64,000 nucleotides of DNA, from NCBI RefSeq assembly GCF_028331445.1, contig NZ_JAQMHX010000011.1, forward strand, positions 62,001-126,000, read 5' to 3'. Each line of letters opens with the position of its first letter. Positions within the stretch are counted from its first letter, which is position 1. Shown here in pieces: positions 16,663 to 26,600 of this stretch. The position numbers and the translations under genes are program-made. This stretch comes from Candidatus Phyllobacterium onerii (GTDB taxonomy: Bacteria > Pseudomonadota > Alphaproteobacteria > Rhizobiales > Rhizobiaceae). Under the pieces are notes generated by a model, which was given only the letters and a program-made list of their open reading frames with translations, was not told the origin of the DNA and made no database searches.

Positions 16663-17055
16663 CTACTGCGTGGTGACCATCGGGCTAGACGAATCTTTTG
16701 GCGCGGCGAACGGCATGGTGAATACTTGCCCTGCGATTCCTGCGGCGAGTCCCGACGAAAAAGTCAGCGGCGTACAACTGCTAAGCGCATCGATTGCCGA
16801 TGCAATGAATTGCTGACGGACCTTGTCGTCCCCGTCGATAGCGATGCTCGTTGGCCGCGGCTTGCCTATCAGCGTTCCATCTCGTTTGAAACTGAAGCTC
16901 AAGGTTACGGAACCTTTGGCGTCGGACGGTGCTTGCCAGCACGTGTCGATAGCGCGCCCTACATCGTCCATCGTCTTCAGCGGCTCTGCTTTGGATTGAG
17001 TAGAAAGACAGATCAGAAGTGCGCTTGTGACTGCGAGAGATTTGACAACGTTCAT
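16663..17055 (-). CDS. Exported hypothetical protein, TonB-C-like
   Basis: This 130-residue protein begins with a Sec signal peptide (MNVVKSLAVTSALLICLSTQSKA). The rest contains one pair of cysteines (DTCWQAP and SSCTPL) and a KGSVTLSFSFKRDGTLIGKP strand pattern, like the C-terminal domain of TolA/TonB proteins. It is probably periplasmic. ATG 17055 has CAGGAG seven bases upstream and is preferred over 17211. Function is unknown. Confidence 0.7.
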   Translation of the reverse strand: MNVVKSLAVTSALLICLSTQSKAEPLKTMDDVGRAIDTCWQAPSDAKGSVTLSFSFKRDGTLIGKPRPTSIAIDGDDKVRQQFIASAIDALSSCTPLTFSSGLAAGIAGQVFTMPFAAPKDSSSPMVTTQ

Positions 17056-17238
17056 TTCGTTACTCCTGCCCTTCAATGCCACAAGATCAGAATCAGTTGC
17101 AGTACGAAACGTGATCGTGATCAACCCATACATTTTACCACTATATTTCCGTGATAAAATAGAATTCGACGTAAAAACGAAGGGTAGGGTAAATATTGAC
17201 AGGCCGCACACTGAGCGCGGCCCGCCGTTTTCTTTTGA

Positions 17239-18207
17239 TTATTGTAGCCCGTTGGCTTTCAGTATCTCCGGAGCATTTTCCTTGGTAATGGCTTGCGTAT
17301 CCAGGACGATCTTCTTTTCCACCTTCTCGCCTGCAAGCACTTTTAAAGCCTGACGCAAGCCCTCGGCACCGGGGGTTGGGTAAAGGAACGTCGCGGCCAA
17401 CTCTCCCTTGTTAACCCATTGAACGCCTTCGTTCGGTAGGCCATCCACGCCGATAAAGAGAATGTTCTTCTCGCGGCCGGCGTCCTTTGCGGCCAGGTAG
17501 GCGCCATAAGCCATGGGATCATTGTGACCATAGACGAGCGTTATGTCTTCATGATTGCGCAGCGCAGTCGCCATGATGTTATAGGCCTGATCCTGCTTCC
17601 AGTCGCCTGACTGCTTGTCGAGAAGGTACTTGATCCCTGGCTCAGCGTCGGTGTTCTTGTGAAAGCCATTACTGCGATCGTGGCTGGCCTGCGTGCCGAG
17701 CCCGCCCCAAATTTCGACGACAGTACCCTTGGCTTTACCTTTGCCACCAAGGAGTTCGACCGCATACTTACCCGCCGCTTCCCCGATGACGACATTGTCG
17801 CCGCCGATCCACTGCGTGTACTTTTCTGTGTCAACGTTACGGTCCAGCACTATGACTGGAATCCCTGCATCCATGGCTTTCTCGACAACACCTGTGAGGC
17901 CTGCAGACTCTTTCGGAGAAATCAAAATCGCATCGACTTCCTGACGAATGAAGTTTTCAACGTCGGCGACCTGTTTTTCCGTCTTATCCTGCCCGTCCGC
18001 AACGAGGAGCTCGACATTGGCGTGTTTCTTGGCCTCAGTCTCAAGGTCTTTGTTGAACTGGACGCGCCAAGGCTCAACGGTCGTCGTCTGGCTGAAGCCG
18101 ATCACATACTTATCCTTCGCACCTGCGACGGACGCGTTGAATGCGAGCGGCGCGATCAAGGCTGTCGCCATGGCCCATTTTGCAAATTGTCTGCGGTTAA
18201 TACTCAT
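17239..18207 (-). CDS. Sugar ABC transporter substrate-binding protein, RbsB family
   Basis: This periplasmic binding protein (322 residues) of the ribose/xylose/galactose class has a twin-Arg-like signal (MSINRRQFAKWAMATALIAP), two lobes and typical motifs: YVIGFSQTTTVEPWRVQFN, DAILISPKESAGL, AGIPVIVLDRNV and NILFIGVDGLPNEGVQWVNKGEL. The substrate cannot be named from sequence. It is followed by the permease and ATPase genes of the same importer on the same strand, though it is transcribed last. Confidence 0.9.
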   Translation of the reverse strand: MSINRRQFAKWAMATALIAPLAFNASVAGAKDKYVIGFSQTTTVEPWRVQFNKDLETEAKKHANVELLVADGQDKTEKQVADVENFIRQEVDAILISPKESAGLTGVVEKAMDAGIPVIVLDRNVDTEKYTQWIGGDNVVIGEAAGKYAVELLGGKGKAKGTVVEIWGGLGTQASHDRSNGFHKNTDAEPGIKYLLDKQSGDWKQDQAYNIMATALRNHEDITLVYGHNDPMAYGAYLAAKDAGREKNILFIGVDGLPNEGVQWVNKGELAATFLYPTPGAEGLRQALKVLAGEKVEKKIVLDTQAITKENAPEILKANGLQ

Positions 18208-18242
18208 TTTCTCTCTCTCCCTTTGGGTTTAACTGCCGTGAG

Positions 18243-19565
18243 TTAGTCGTCCGATCCTTGCGGATTCTTGATTTGATGGGGTTCGGATTTGTCGATCACA
18301 TCGCGTGCCCGGAGTTGCGACAGAAAGAACAACCATCCGCTGGAACGCCGCTCCTGCAGCAGAACAGCGATGATGATGATCGCGCCCTTCAGAACAAGCT
18401 GGGTGTTGCTGTCGATGTTGTTGAGTTGGAGGATATTGCTGAGAAACCCGAATATCAGGACACCAACGAGTGTGCCGATCATCGACCCTCGCCCGCCCAT
18501 TAGGCTCGTACCGCCAATGACAACGGCCGCGATGGCGTCGAGCTCAAGTCCCGTCCCGGCATCCGGCTTTCCCTGCCGATACTGCGCAACATAAAGAATC
18601 CCGGCTAGAGCGGCCAGATAGCCCGATATGGCATAGACGGTGATCTTTACACGCCAAACAGGCACACCGGCCAAGCGGGCAGCTTCTTCATTTCCCCCGA
18701 TTGCGTACACATAGCGCCCAAATTTCGTAAATTTCAGGATTACCCAAAAAAGGACGATTATGCCGGCAAAGATGACACCGGGGACCGGGATGATCCCGAA
18801 TATCAACGAGCGCAGCGCCTCGAAATCTTCCGTGGCATTGCTTCCCGTATAAACAGGCCAGACGGCAGTGTTCTGGCCGGCAGTCAATCGCGCGATTCCG
18901 AGGCCGGCGACCATCATGGCCAAGGTGACTATGAAGGGTTGCAACCGGCCGCCGACGATGATCAATCCGTTGATGGTACCAAGCATGAAACCGACTGCCG
19001 GCACGACCAGGAGGACGAGGATAACTCCTGCCTTTCCTTCTGAGGTCAACGCTACTCCAAATGCCAGGACAAGAGCTGCTGCTGCTGCAACGGCCAGCAG
19101 CAATTTTGAGATGGCCGGCTGGTTCGCGCCCGCGTCGAGTATAGCCCTTCGCTGCAATTTTATGCCGAAAGTGAGAGCGCCAAATACTACTAAAAACGCC
19201 AACAGAAATATCGCCGGGACGCCTAGTAGATAAGCGGAGGACCATCCCTCATTGGTCAAAAGCATTGCGCAAACGACCGATCCCAATGCCAATACCGAAC
19301 CGACAGAAAGATCGATTCCAGCGATGAGAATAACCAGCGTCATTCCTACCGCGGTGATGCCGGTAACGGAGATTTGTCTGAATACGTCGGAAAGATTTCC
19401 GAACGACAAGAAGATGTTATGACCTTTTGATGAGACGGGCGAGGAAATAACACCCACCAGAAAAAGCAATGCTAGTCCCCAATAGAGCTTTGTGGACTTA
19501 AGAACGCTCTTCAATCGTTCAGTGCTGTTTGATGATTGCATGATCTGCTCGCTTGTATTCGTCAT
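18243..19565 (-). CDS. Sugar ABC transporter permease, RbsC family
   Basis: This 440-residue inner-membrane permease is longer than RbsC (about 320) because it has an extra hydrophobic stretch around residues 120-190 (RRAILDAGANQPAISKLLLAVAAAAAL), as in XylH-type permeases. Typical motifs are GITAVGMTLVILIAGIDLSVGSVLALG and GLELDAIAAVVIGGTSLMGG with GRGSMIGTLVGV. It overlaps the ATPase gene by ATGA. Confidence 0.9.
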   Translation of the reverse strand: MTNTSEQIMQSSNSTERLKSVLKSTKLYWGLALLFLVGVISSPVSSKGHNIFLSFGNLSDVFRQISVTGITAVGMTLVILIAGIDLSVGSVLALGSVVCAMLLTNEGWSSAYLLGVPAIFLLAFLVVFGALTFGIKLQRRAILDAGANQPAISKLLLAVAAAAALVLAFGVALTSEGKAGVILVLLVVPAVGFMLGTINGLIIVGGRLQPFIVTLAMMVAGLGIARLTAGQNTAVWPVYTGSNATEDFEALRSLIFGIIPVPGVIFAGIIVLFWVILKFTKFGRYVYAIGGNEEAARLAGVPVWRVKITVYAISGYLAALAGILYVAQYRQGKPDAGTGLELDAIAAVVIGGTSLMGGRGSMIGTLVGVLIFGFLSNILQLNNIDSNTQLVLKGAIIIIAVLLQERRSSGWLFFLSQLRARDVIDKSEPHQIKNPQGSDD

Positions 19566-21118
19566 GCAGCCTCTCCCGTGAGCGCATTCCCCAGGGGTGT
19601 AGCAAGCTCCATTACCCGTTCTTCTGAGAACTCATGGCTCTCGATGGTCCCCACTGCTCTGCCTTCGCACATAACAAGAATCCGGTTTGAAAGCGCCAAC
19701 AGTTCCGGCAGTTCCGAACTGACCATCACAATTGCCACCCCCGATTGGGCAAGCTTTCTCAAAAGATCATAGATCTCGTCCTTTGCCCCAACATCGATCC
19801 CGCGCGTCGGCTCATCAAGCAAGACAACCGTTGGATTCGTTTCGAGCCATTTGCCAAGAACGATCTTTTGCTGATTTCCGCCACTCAGTTCATCGATTTG
19901 TTGATCCGGACTTTGGCAGCGAACGCGCATAGCCTTGATCATTCGATTGGCAACGGCATTCTCCTGAAATCGCGTCACCCAACCGAGCGGCGCGATCCAT
20001 GGCAGTGAAGGAAGAACCGCGTTCGACCGAATATCCGCCTGCATCAAAAGACCCGTACCTTTGCGGTCTTCTGTGAGAAACGCGACACCCCTGGCCACCG
20101 AACCTCGGGGTGTGAGGGACTGAGCGTCAGAGCTTGCTCCTGCACGTTGAATCGAACCTGAGCGCTTGCCAATTGCCGAACCGAATATGAGTTCCAGCAC
20201 TTCGGTCCGGCCCGAGCCAAGGAGACCGCCAATGCCCAGTATTTCACCGGCATGAAGGTCGAAACTCACGTCATCGACCACACCATGAATCCGGCCGCGC
20301 GAGTTCGGTCTCTGAAGGCCGAGATTTCTGACGGACAAGACGACCGGATTGCTGGTCACTGATGCTTTCTTTTCCTGCTTTTTCAGCTCGCGTCCAACCA
20401 TCATCCGGATCACATCGCGCTCACTGATTTCGCCCGATCGCCGCGTAGCAATAAAATTGCCGTCACGCAGAACAGTGATCTTGTCAGCCAGCGCGAAAAC
20501 TTCACTCATACGATGTGAGATATAGACGATCGCCACCCCTTGGCGTGCCAGTCCGCGAACGAAGCTGGCGAGGCGCTGTGCCTCTGCCTCCGACAAGGCT
20601 GATGTTGGCTCGTCGAGCACAAGCACATCCGCGTCCAGGGAAAGCGCGCGTGCAATCTCCACAAGTTGCTGCTCTCCAACACGCAAATTCTCGACGTCCG
20701 CACGTGGGTCGATATCAATGCCGAACCTTGCGAGAATTTCTGCACTTCGGGTTTCTATTTCGCTGTAGTCGATAAACAAACCGGCTTTGAGCGGTTCCCG
20801 TCCCAGAAAAATATTCTCTGAAACACTGAGACTTGGAATGAGATTGAGTTCTTGGTGGATGATCGCGATGCCGTTGCGCTCCGCTTCCTTGGGGGTCGCA
20901 AAATCGACCTCGCGTCCACGAACCGTCATTTGTCCGCTACTTCGACGGTGAACACCGCTCAAAACCTTGACGAGTGTTGACTTGCCCGCACCGTTTTCAC
21001 CCATCACAGCGTGGATTTCGCCAGCATAAACATCAAGATCTATGCTTCGCAGGGCCTCGACGTGAGCAAAGGATTTGCTGATCCCGCGTAACGAGACGAT
21101 TGGGGACTGGCTCTCCAA
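19562..21118 (-). CDS. Sugar ABC transporter ATPase with two ATP-binding domains
   Basis: The 518-residue protein carries two ABC domains as in RbsA/XylG/MglA. Domain 1 has Walker A GENGAGKS, signature LRVGEQQLVEIARAL and Walker B VLVLDEPT. Domain 2 has the degenerate Walker A GLLGSGRTE and signature LSGGNQQKIVLGKWL with VVLLDEPTRGID. The TTG at 21118 has GGAGGAG a few bases before it. The ATG at 21160 gives 532 residues but lacks a ribosome binding site and lies inside a likely operator, so TTG is preferred. First gene of the operon, divergent from the GntR gene. Confidence 0.9.
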   Translation of the reverse strand: MESQSPIVSLRGISKSFAHVEALRSIDLDVYAGEIHAVMGENGAGKSTLVKVLSGVHRRSSGQMTVRGREVDFATPKEAERNGIAIIHQELNLIPSLSVSENIFLGREPLKAGLFIDYSEIETRSAEILARFGIDIDPRADVENLRVGEQQLVEIARALSLDADVLVLDEPTSALSEAEAQRLASFVRGLARQGVAIVYISHRMSEVFALADKITVLRDGNFIATRRSGEISERDVIRMMVGRELKKQEKKASVTSNPVVLSVRNLGLQRPNSRGRIHGVVDDVSFDLHAGEILGIGGLLGSGRTEVLELIFGSAIGKRSGSIQRAGASSDAQSLTPRGSVARGVAFLTEDRKGTGLLMQADIRSNAVLPSLPWIAPLGWVTRFQENAVANRMIKAMRVRCQSPDQQIDELSGGNQQKIVLGKWLETNPTVVLLDEPTRGIDVGAKDEIYDLLRKLAQSGVAIVMVSSELPELLALSNRILVMCEGRAVGTIESHEFSEERVMELATPLGNALTGEAA

Positions 21119-21155
21119 AATGCTCCTCCCAAAACATTCTTTCAAGTTGGTGTGT

Positions 21156-21170
21156 AACATGTTAGATGTT
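21156..21170. promoter_or_regulatory. Candidate GntR operator
   Basis: Perfect inverted repeat AACAT-GTTAG-ATGTT in the divergent region between the sugar ATPase gene and its GntR regulator. The position suits an operator controlling both genes. Confidence 0.5.
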
Positions 21171-21243
21171 ATTGGATCAGAGTCAAATATTTTAGTTTTG
21201 AGCGTTCACAGGATTTTCGCAGAGAAACAATGGGGGTCTGAAC

Positions 21244-21948
21244 TTGCAGCTTCGTTCTCCGAGCAGAAACTTCAAAGAGCAAAAAGTTGTCTCGGTCACG
21301 CGCAAGGACCAAGTTTATACAATATTGAGACAGGCGATCATTTCGTCGCAATTGTCACCGGGCGAAACCATTCGCAAGGAGCTTGTTGCGGTGCAATTAG
21401 GTGTTTCCCGCACCCCGGTCAGCGATGCAATAAACCGGCTCGCGGATGAGGGCCTTGTTGAGATCTATCCGCAGACAGGAACCTTCGTCGCACGACTATG
21501 GCTCGACAAGATCGAAACGGCGCAGTTCGTCCGCGTCGCGCTCGAGACAGCCGCCATTCGCCGCACTGCAGAGCGTGCAACACCTGAAACCATCGCTGGG
21601 TTTCGGCAAAATCTGGAACGTCAGCGCAAGGCCGCCGACAAACAGGATTTCGAACAGTTCTACGAACTCGATGAGGCGCTGCATGATCTTATTTGCGATG
21701 CCGCAGGACTAGTGGGGTTGCGTGAGATCGCTTCAAAGGAACGCAGTCAGATCGATCGCGTCAGAAGACTTTTGCTTCACTACGAAACCCGGATGATCGA
21801 GACTTTGGCGGAGCATGAGGCGATCATCTCTGCCATCGCCGACAAGGATCCCGACAAGGCCGCCAAGACGATGGAAGCACATATAGCCCAGATGGGCAAA
21901 ATGCTCTTGCATCTCAGAAACAAACGCCCGGAACTGTTTGGAAGCTAG
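21244..21948 (+). CDS. GntR-family regulator with FCD domain
   Basis: This 234-residue repressor has an N-terminal winged helix (VYTILRQAIISSQLSPGETIRKELVAVQLGVSRTPVSDAINRLADEGLVEIYPQTGTFVA, split here as residues about 22-80) and a C-terminal helical FCD ligand domain (about 95-225) with Asp and His residues that bind metal or ligand (ELDEALHDLI, LAEHEAIISAI). The TTG start at 21244 follows GGGGGT. It is divergent from the sugar importer and probably controls it, with a sugar acid or related metabolite as inducer. It converges with, and overlaps by four bases, the DUF1349 gene. Confidence 0.88.
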   Translation: MQLRSPSRNFKEQKVVSVTRKDQVYTILRQAIISSQLSPGETIRKELVAVQLGVSRTPVSDAINRLADEGLVEIYPQTGTFVARLWLDKIETAQFVRVALETAAIRRTAERATPETIAGFRQNLERQRKAADKQDFEQFYELDEALHDLICDAAGLVGLREIASKERSQIDRVRRLLLHYETRMIETLAEHEAIISAIADKDPDKAAKTMEAHIAQMGKMLLHLRNKRPELFGS

Positions 21949-22517
21949 TCGTGAAGATTGCGCGAAATCGCAGAACCGACAGTCAAATCGCGAAACGTCG
22001 CCTCGAAACCGCCTCTCTCGGGTGAGCACGCCATGATACCTACTGAACCGTCACCCGATGAAAATGGGGCCAGACGGGCTAGTTGCCATGCTCCACCGTT
22101 GAGCGAGAACTGCACGCGCACTGCGTCCCCGTGACGCGTCAATCGCACGTTTATCTCATCTTTAGTACTCGAACCATGAAGGGGGATGACAGACCAATCT
22201 GACGTGCCGTTAGTGACGACAACGCTGAAATGCATCAGTCCATCCGTGTATTCGATACCGGTCTTGATCCAATGGTGCGGGTCGATGCGCAGCATCAATC
22301 CCGCTTGATCGTAGAGCTGTTGATAATCACCGCAAACCGTAACGCTGGCTGTAAAATCACCACTAACCGGCGTCAAATAGGCATGGCCATTGTCACGCTT
22401 GAAACCGTAAAACGTCTGCTGCCAGAAGTCGGTCTTTTCCTTGGTCGCAAGGTGGAGTTCGTTGGCATCGCCGCTGAAGGCCGCCGGTTCATTCAACCAG
22501 CTGAATAAATTGCCCAT
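21945..22517 (-). CDS. DUF1349 family protein
   Basis: The 190-residue protein has the DUF1349 concanavalin-like fold: WLNEPAAF, TDFWQQTFYGFKRDNGHAYL, ASVTVCGDYQQLYDQAGLMLRIDPHHWIKTGIEY and VQFSLNGGAW. Members are often near carbohydrate genes and are thought to bind or modify sugars; no activity is established. It is cytosolic (no signal). It lies 23 bases downstream of the iron ABC operon on the same strand, so it may be its last gene. Confidence 0.8.
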   Translation of the reverse strand: MGNLFSWLNEPAAFSGDANELHLATKEKTDFWQQTFYGFKRDNGHAYLTPVSGDFTASVTVCGDYQQLYDQAGLMLRIDPHHWIKTGIEYTDGLMHFSVVVTNGTSDWSVIPLHGSSTKDEINVRLTRHGDAVRVQFSLNGGAWQLARLAPFSSGDGSVGIMACSPERGGFEATFRDLTVGSAISRNLHD

Positions 22518-22540
22518 GGATCCAGATCTCGCACTTGTGT

Positions 22541-23602
22541 TTATTCGAAGACATGTGCCTTACCAAGCACGACTATCTGAACACGACTCCCAACCGCGGG
22601 CAAATTGATACTTGTCGTCTTGATCACCAGCGAAGGCTTATCCGGCTTGCCATGACTAGGATCAGTCAGTGAAATGGCGATAGAACAAGAAGCACCGCCG
22701 AATTCAGTCCGGGTGATATTCCCGTAAAAACCCGTATCATCGTTGGTGTCAGCAGAGACCGGAGAAAGAACCACCTGCTCCGGCCGGAGCATGATCTTCG
22801 CAGGACCTGAGTGAAGTGAACTGGTTTCTATACGGCCGAGTCGGCAAACGGCCCAGCCATCGTTGAGCTGGGCATCCAGGATGATGACGTCACCCAGAAA
22901 GGCGGCAGTGTATGGATCGCGGGGATTCATATAGAGATCTTCGGGTGAACCTACTTGCAGAAGCTTGCCCTCCCGCAAAATGGCAACCTGATCAGCAAAC
23001 GAGAGAGCTTCGGCCTGATCGTGGGTAACCAATATGGCGGTGATCTTCTGAGTACGCAGCACCTCGGCCACCGATGTCCTGATACCTTCGCGGAGACCCG
23101 CATCCAGAGCGGAAAACGGCTCATCGAAAAGCATTAGTTTCGGCTGTCTGGCCAGTGCGCGAGCGAGTGCAACACGCTGCTGCTGACCTCCCGACAATTG
23201 ATGCGGACGTCTATCCCGCATCGCCGGTGTGAGTTCAACCAGATCCATCAGGGCCAGAATGCGTTTGTCGCGTTGCGGAGTATTTCGTTCGAGCCCAAAC
23301 CCGATGTTGTCGCTGACAGTCAAATGCGGAAATAAGGCACCATGTTGTGCGACGATGCCTATACTGCGACGATGTGCAGGCACCACGGCCGGTCCGTTCG
23401 CCAGAACACTTCCGTCCAACACGACCCGACCGGTATCAGGTACTTCGAACCCAGCGATCAAACGTAGCAGCGTAGTTTTTCCAGACCCGGAGGAGCCCAC
23501 GACAGCAGTGCGACTGCCCGCCGGCACATCGATGGTGACATCGTCGAGAGCGGCAACTTTGCCGTAGCGCTTGCTAATGCCGGTGACCGTTAAAAATGTC
23601 AT
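22541..23602 (-). CDS. fbpC: Fe(III)-type ABC transporter ATP-binding protein
   Basis: This 353-residue ATPase has Walker A GSSGSGKT, signature [19 protein letters not shown], Walker B LMLFDEP and an H-loop in VTHD. The C-terminal region (about 240-350) is a regulatory OB-type domain of the FbpC/PotA class. The ATG overlaps the permease stop by ATGA. Association with an iron-binding protein and an IRO-like motif supports ferric iron import. Confidence 0.88.
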   Translation of the reverse strand: MTFLTVTGISKRYGKVAALDDVTIDVPAGSRTAVVGSSGSGKTTLLRLIAGFEVPDTGRVVLDGSVLANGPAVVPAHRRSIGIVAQHGALFPHLTVSDNIGFGLERNTPQRDKRILALMDLVELTPAMRDRRPHQLSGGQQQRVALARALARQPKLMLFDEPFSALDAGLREGIRTSVAEVLRTQKITAILVTHDQAEALSFADQVAILREGKLLQVGSPEDLYMNPRDPYTAAFLGDVIILDAQLNDGWAVCRLGRIETSSLHSGPAKIMLRPEQVVLSPVSADTNDDTGFYGNITRTEFGGASCSIAISLTDPSHGKPDKPSLVIKTTSINLPAVGSRVQIVVLGKAHVFE

Positions 23603-25188
23603 CGTCCGCCCATTCTCTTCGATTGTGCATAAAGCAGAAGCGTCATGGGCAGGGACAAGAGCACCATCATAAGCGCGTAGGGTGCCGCACCCACATAGTC
23701 AATCTCGCTGGTGAGCGACCAGAACTGCATCGCAAGCGTCCGGGTGCCGTTTGGTGCCAGCATCAGCGTCGCCGTCAATTCGTTGGTTATTCCCAGGCCG
23801 ACCAGCGCCATGCTGACCGCAACGCCGGGAGCAGCAAGGCGCATGGTAATCTGCCTGACTGCCTGCGCGGGTGACCGTCCAAGCGCCATGGCTGCCTGCT
23901 CAAGCTCGACCGGCACCTGCGCAATATTGGTGCGCAAGCCAACGAGCGACCTGGGAAGAAACAGCAAGGCGTAGGCGAGCAGCAGCGTGAACACTGTCTG
24001 ATACAGAGGAAGCGCGACGCGTACGGTTACGGTCACCAGTGCCAATGCCACCACCACTCCCGGCAGAGATCCGACATAGTAGTGGCACGCCTCCATAATC
24101 CGTTGAAAACGGCCCGGCGCGCGAACTGAAAGCCAAGCCATTGGCACGGTGATGGTCGTGGTCAGGAGAGCACCTGCAACCGCAAATATAATAGTTTGGC
24201 CAAGAGCCGTGCCAATCAGGTCCAAGCGCCAGCTGCCTATGCCGCCGAGAGACAGCCAACGGGTGAGAGTAACGAATGGAACGCCGAGAGACAGCCCGGC
24301 TGTGATCAGGCAAATCAGAAAGGCGGGTATCGCTAGCAAGCCCAATCTTTGTTTAATCGGATCGCGTGCAGCGCCCGAGCCGACCCGGGCATAGCGTTCA
24401 TTGCCTCGCAAAAGTGCTTCAAGGCCCAAAAGGCCGAAGCAGCAAACGACCAACACGCCACCGAGCATATTGGCTGCGGGACCATTAAAGGCCGACTGAA
24501 ACTGATCGACAATGGCCGTCGTGAACGTATCGAAACGTATCATGACGTAGAGACCATATTCGGCAAGGAGATGAAGCCCGATGAGCAACGAGCCCCCGCA
24601 AATAGCGAGACGCAATTGGGGTAATACTGCGAAAAAGAAGACACGCCATGGATCGTTGCCCAGCGAAGCGGCGGCGTCTTCGATTGCCGGATCCAGCCGG
24701 CGGAGCTGGGCGGAAACCGGTAGATACAAGAATGGAAAGTATGCCAAAACCGACACCAGAACACCGCCGAAAAGCCCGTGCAGGCCGGGTATCAGGCTAA
24801 CCCAAGCATAGCTTTGCACAAAAGCTGGGACCGCAAGTGGTGCTACTGCGAACCAGGACCAGATGCGCGCTCCGCGCAAGTCGGTGCGCTCCGTGAGCCA
24901 TGCAAGCGTAACTGCAAGGATGATGGATATCGGTATCGTGACCGCCACCAGCATTGCGGTATTGATCAGAAGCTCACCCACCCGTGGGCGGAAAATCAGG
25001 GCCGAGGCGGTTTCCCAGCCAGTCTGTATGCCGATCCAGATGACAAACCCGACGGGCAGCAGTGAGACAAGCGAAACGATCGCTGCTGCCAGAACCACAG
25101 GCGCATTCGACATCCAACGGCGCCGGTTGAGCGGGTGGGAAGCTTGGAGAAGGTCGCCTGGCTGGTAAAGTGACTGGCTTGGCGGCAA
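23599..25188 (-). CDS. fbpB: Fe(III)-type ABC transporter permease, two fused domains
   Basis: The 529-residue permease has about 12 transmembrane helices and two copies of the permease coupling loop: [21 protein letters not shown] in the first half and [23 protein letters not shown] in the second. This duplicated layout is typical of FbpB/SfuB. The start could also lie slightly further downstream. It overlaps fbpC and is separated from fbpA by two hairpins. Confidence 0.9.
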   Translation of the reverse strand: MPPSQSLYQPGDLLQASHPLNRRRWMSNAPVVLAAAIVSLVSLLPVGFVIWIGIQTGWETASALIFRPRVGELLINTAMLVAVTIPISIILAVTLAWLTERTDLRGARIWSWFAVAPLAVPAFVQSYAWVSLIPGLHGLFGGVLVSVLAYFPFLYLPVSAQLRRLDPAIEDAAASLGNDPWRVFFFAVLPQLRLAICGGSLLIGLHLLAEYGLYVMIRFDTFTTAIVDQFQSAFNGPAANMLGGVLVVCCFGLLGLEALLRGNERYARVGSGAARDPIKQRLGLLAIPAFLICLITAGLSLGVPFVTLTRWLSLGGIGSWRLDLIGTALGQTIIFAVAGALLTTTITVPMAWLSVRAPGRFQRIMEACHYYVGSLPGVVVALALVTVTVRVALPLYQTVFTLLLAYALLFLPRSLVGLRTNIAQVPVELEQAAMALGRSPAQAVRQITMRLAAPGVAVSMALVGLGITNELTATLMLAPNGTRTLAMQFWSLTSEIDYVGAAPYALMMVLLSLPMTLLLYAQSKRMGGR

Positions 25189-25208
25189 AGTAAATTGCTT
25201 TCATTGTT

Positions 25209-25286
25209 GCAGCTATAGTTCAGTCAACAACTGACTGTAGCTGCTTGGAATTGAACGACATCCCCGAAAGAAGCGCCGGGGATGTC
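25209..25286 (-). terminator. Two hairpins between fbpA and fbpB
   Basis: A perfect 10-bp stem (25257-25266 with 25277-25286, arm GACATCCCCG) is followed, in transcription order, by a long imperfect stem (25209-25224 with 25231-25244). Neither has a strong T-run. Such hairpins after a binding-protein gene often stabilise its mRNA or reduce readthrough into the permease. Confidence 0.6.
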
Positions 25287-25321
25287 GCTGGCGAACTGTT
25301 AGCTCGACCAGTGTATTACGG

Positions 25322-26341
25322 CTAGAGCAAACCAGCAGCGGTCATCAGATCGGTGACCTTTTTGCTATCGAGCTTCGACGGCTCGACTTTAGGGGCTTGC
25401 AGGTCAGCAAGCGGAACCAGTTTGGGGTTGGATGTGGCTCCCTCACCTACGGCATATTCGAAGGATGTGCCGTCTCGCAGGATCTCCTGGCCGCCTTTGC
25501 CGGTAACCCACTTTACGAATGCCTGTGCCTGCTCCTTCTGCTTGCTGGAGGCCAAAACGCCGCCACCCGAGACGCTTACGAATGCGCCCGGATCTTCATT
25601 CTTGAAGTAGTGTGAGGCGATGTTTTTGCTGTTCTCTCCGGTCTTGGCCTGATCCCCGAAGTAATAATAGTGGTAGATAACTGCACCCTCGACTTCGCCG
25701 GCATTGACGGCCTTCATGGCCGTGCTGTTGCCCTTGTAGGGCGTGAAATTTTCCTTCATCGCCTTCAGCCATGCAGCAGTCGCTTCTTCGCCCTTGAGCT
25801 GGAGAAGTGCACCAACAATTGCCTGGAAGTCAGCGCCGGATGGTGATGCAGCCCAACGGCCTTTCCAGCTGGACTCTGCGAGATCCAGTAACGATTTCGG
25901 CAGCTTGTCCTCGGTCAGCTTGTTCTTGTCATAGACGAAAACGGTGGAGCGGGCTGCAACACCGACCCAATGACCATTGGTCGGGCGATAATTTTCGGGC
26001 ACCTGTGCGAGAATATCCGCATTTAGAGGCTCGAAGAGGTTAGCGCTGTCGACGAGCGCCATACCTGGTGAATTTTCCGTCAGATATACGTCCGCAGGTG
26101 AAGCTGCTCCTTCCTGGACAAGCTGGTTGGCGAATTCCATATCGCTACCGTTGCGCAAAGTTACCTTGATTCCCGTTTCCTTGGTGAAGCCAGCCGCCCA
26201 GGCTTCGGTCAGGCTTTCGTGTTGTGCGTTGTAGACAACAATGCCTTCCGACTCACTCTGTGCCGTTGCCAGCATTGTTGAGCCGGCAAGACCTGCGGCA
26301 AATGCCACAACTCCGGCCAAGGATGATAAAGAGAATTTCAT
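25322..26341 (-). CDS. fbpA: Periplasmic iron(III)-binding protein of an ABC transporter
   Basis: The 339-residue protein has a Sec signal peptide (cut after MLATAQ, about residue 28), then GIVVYNAQHESLTEAWAAGF as in FbpA/FutA. The YHYYYFGDQ segment holds clustered tyrosines in the position of the iron-binding pair, and WVTGKGGQEILRDGTSFEYAV is typical of the family. It is the first gene of the iron operon. Upstream lies a TGA-N9-TCA motif, expected for RirA control in rhizobia. Confidence 0.9.
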   Translation of the reverse strand: MKFSLSSLAGVVAFAAGLAGSTMLATAQSESEGIVVYNAQHESLTEAWAAGFTKETGIKVTLRNGSDMEFANQLVQEGAASPADVYLTENSPGMALVDSANLFEPLNADILAQVPENYRPTNGHWVGVAARSTVFVYDKNKLTEDKLPKSLLDLAESSWKGRWAASPSGADFQAIVGALLQLKGEEATAAWLKAMKENFTPYKGNSTAMKAVNAGEVEGAVIYHYYYFGDQAKTGENSKNIASHYFKNEDPGAFVSVSGGGVLASSKQKEQAQAFVKWVTGKGGQEILRDGTSFEYAVGEGATSNPKLVPLADLQAPKVEPSKLDSKKVTDLMTAAGLL

Positions 26342-26405
26342 GGCGACCTCCGTTTTATGAGCATGCGGCTTGGACAGCTACACCTTGCTTTCCGATAATC
26401 ATTTA

Positions 26406-26420
26406 TGATGAAAATTGTCA
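26406..26420 (-). promoter_or_regulatory. IRO-like box (TGA-N9-TCA), possible RirA site
   Basis: TGATGAAAATTGTCA fits the TGA-N9-TCA iron-responsive operator bound by RirA in rhizobia. It lies about 65 bases upstream of fbpA, consistent with iron repression. The motif is short and could occur by chance. Confidence 0.5.
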
Positions 26421-26600
26421 ACTTATATCGCATCCGGAAGGCTTGCCGAGTGGCATGCACCAGCGATTTTTGCTGCACCCGATTGCGTTCATCTCGCTGA
26501 CAAATACACCGGGCAAATTGGGGTTCACTGTGCGATTCGCACGGGCTGCTAATTACCGAACCGCAGGCGCTCAATGCGAACTGCATGCTATGGAATTTGT

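Noticed and set aside
17202-17222. GC-rich hairpin as terminator of the sugar binding-protein gene
   Set aside because: The T-rich stretch lies on the wrong side for the minus-strand transcript and the loop is large.
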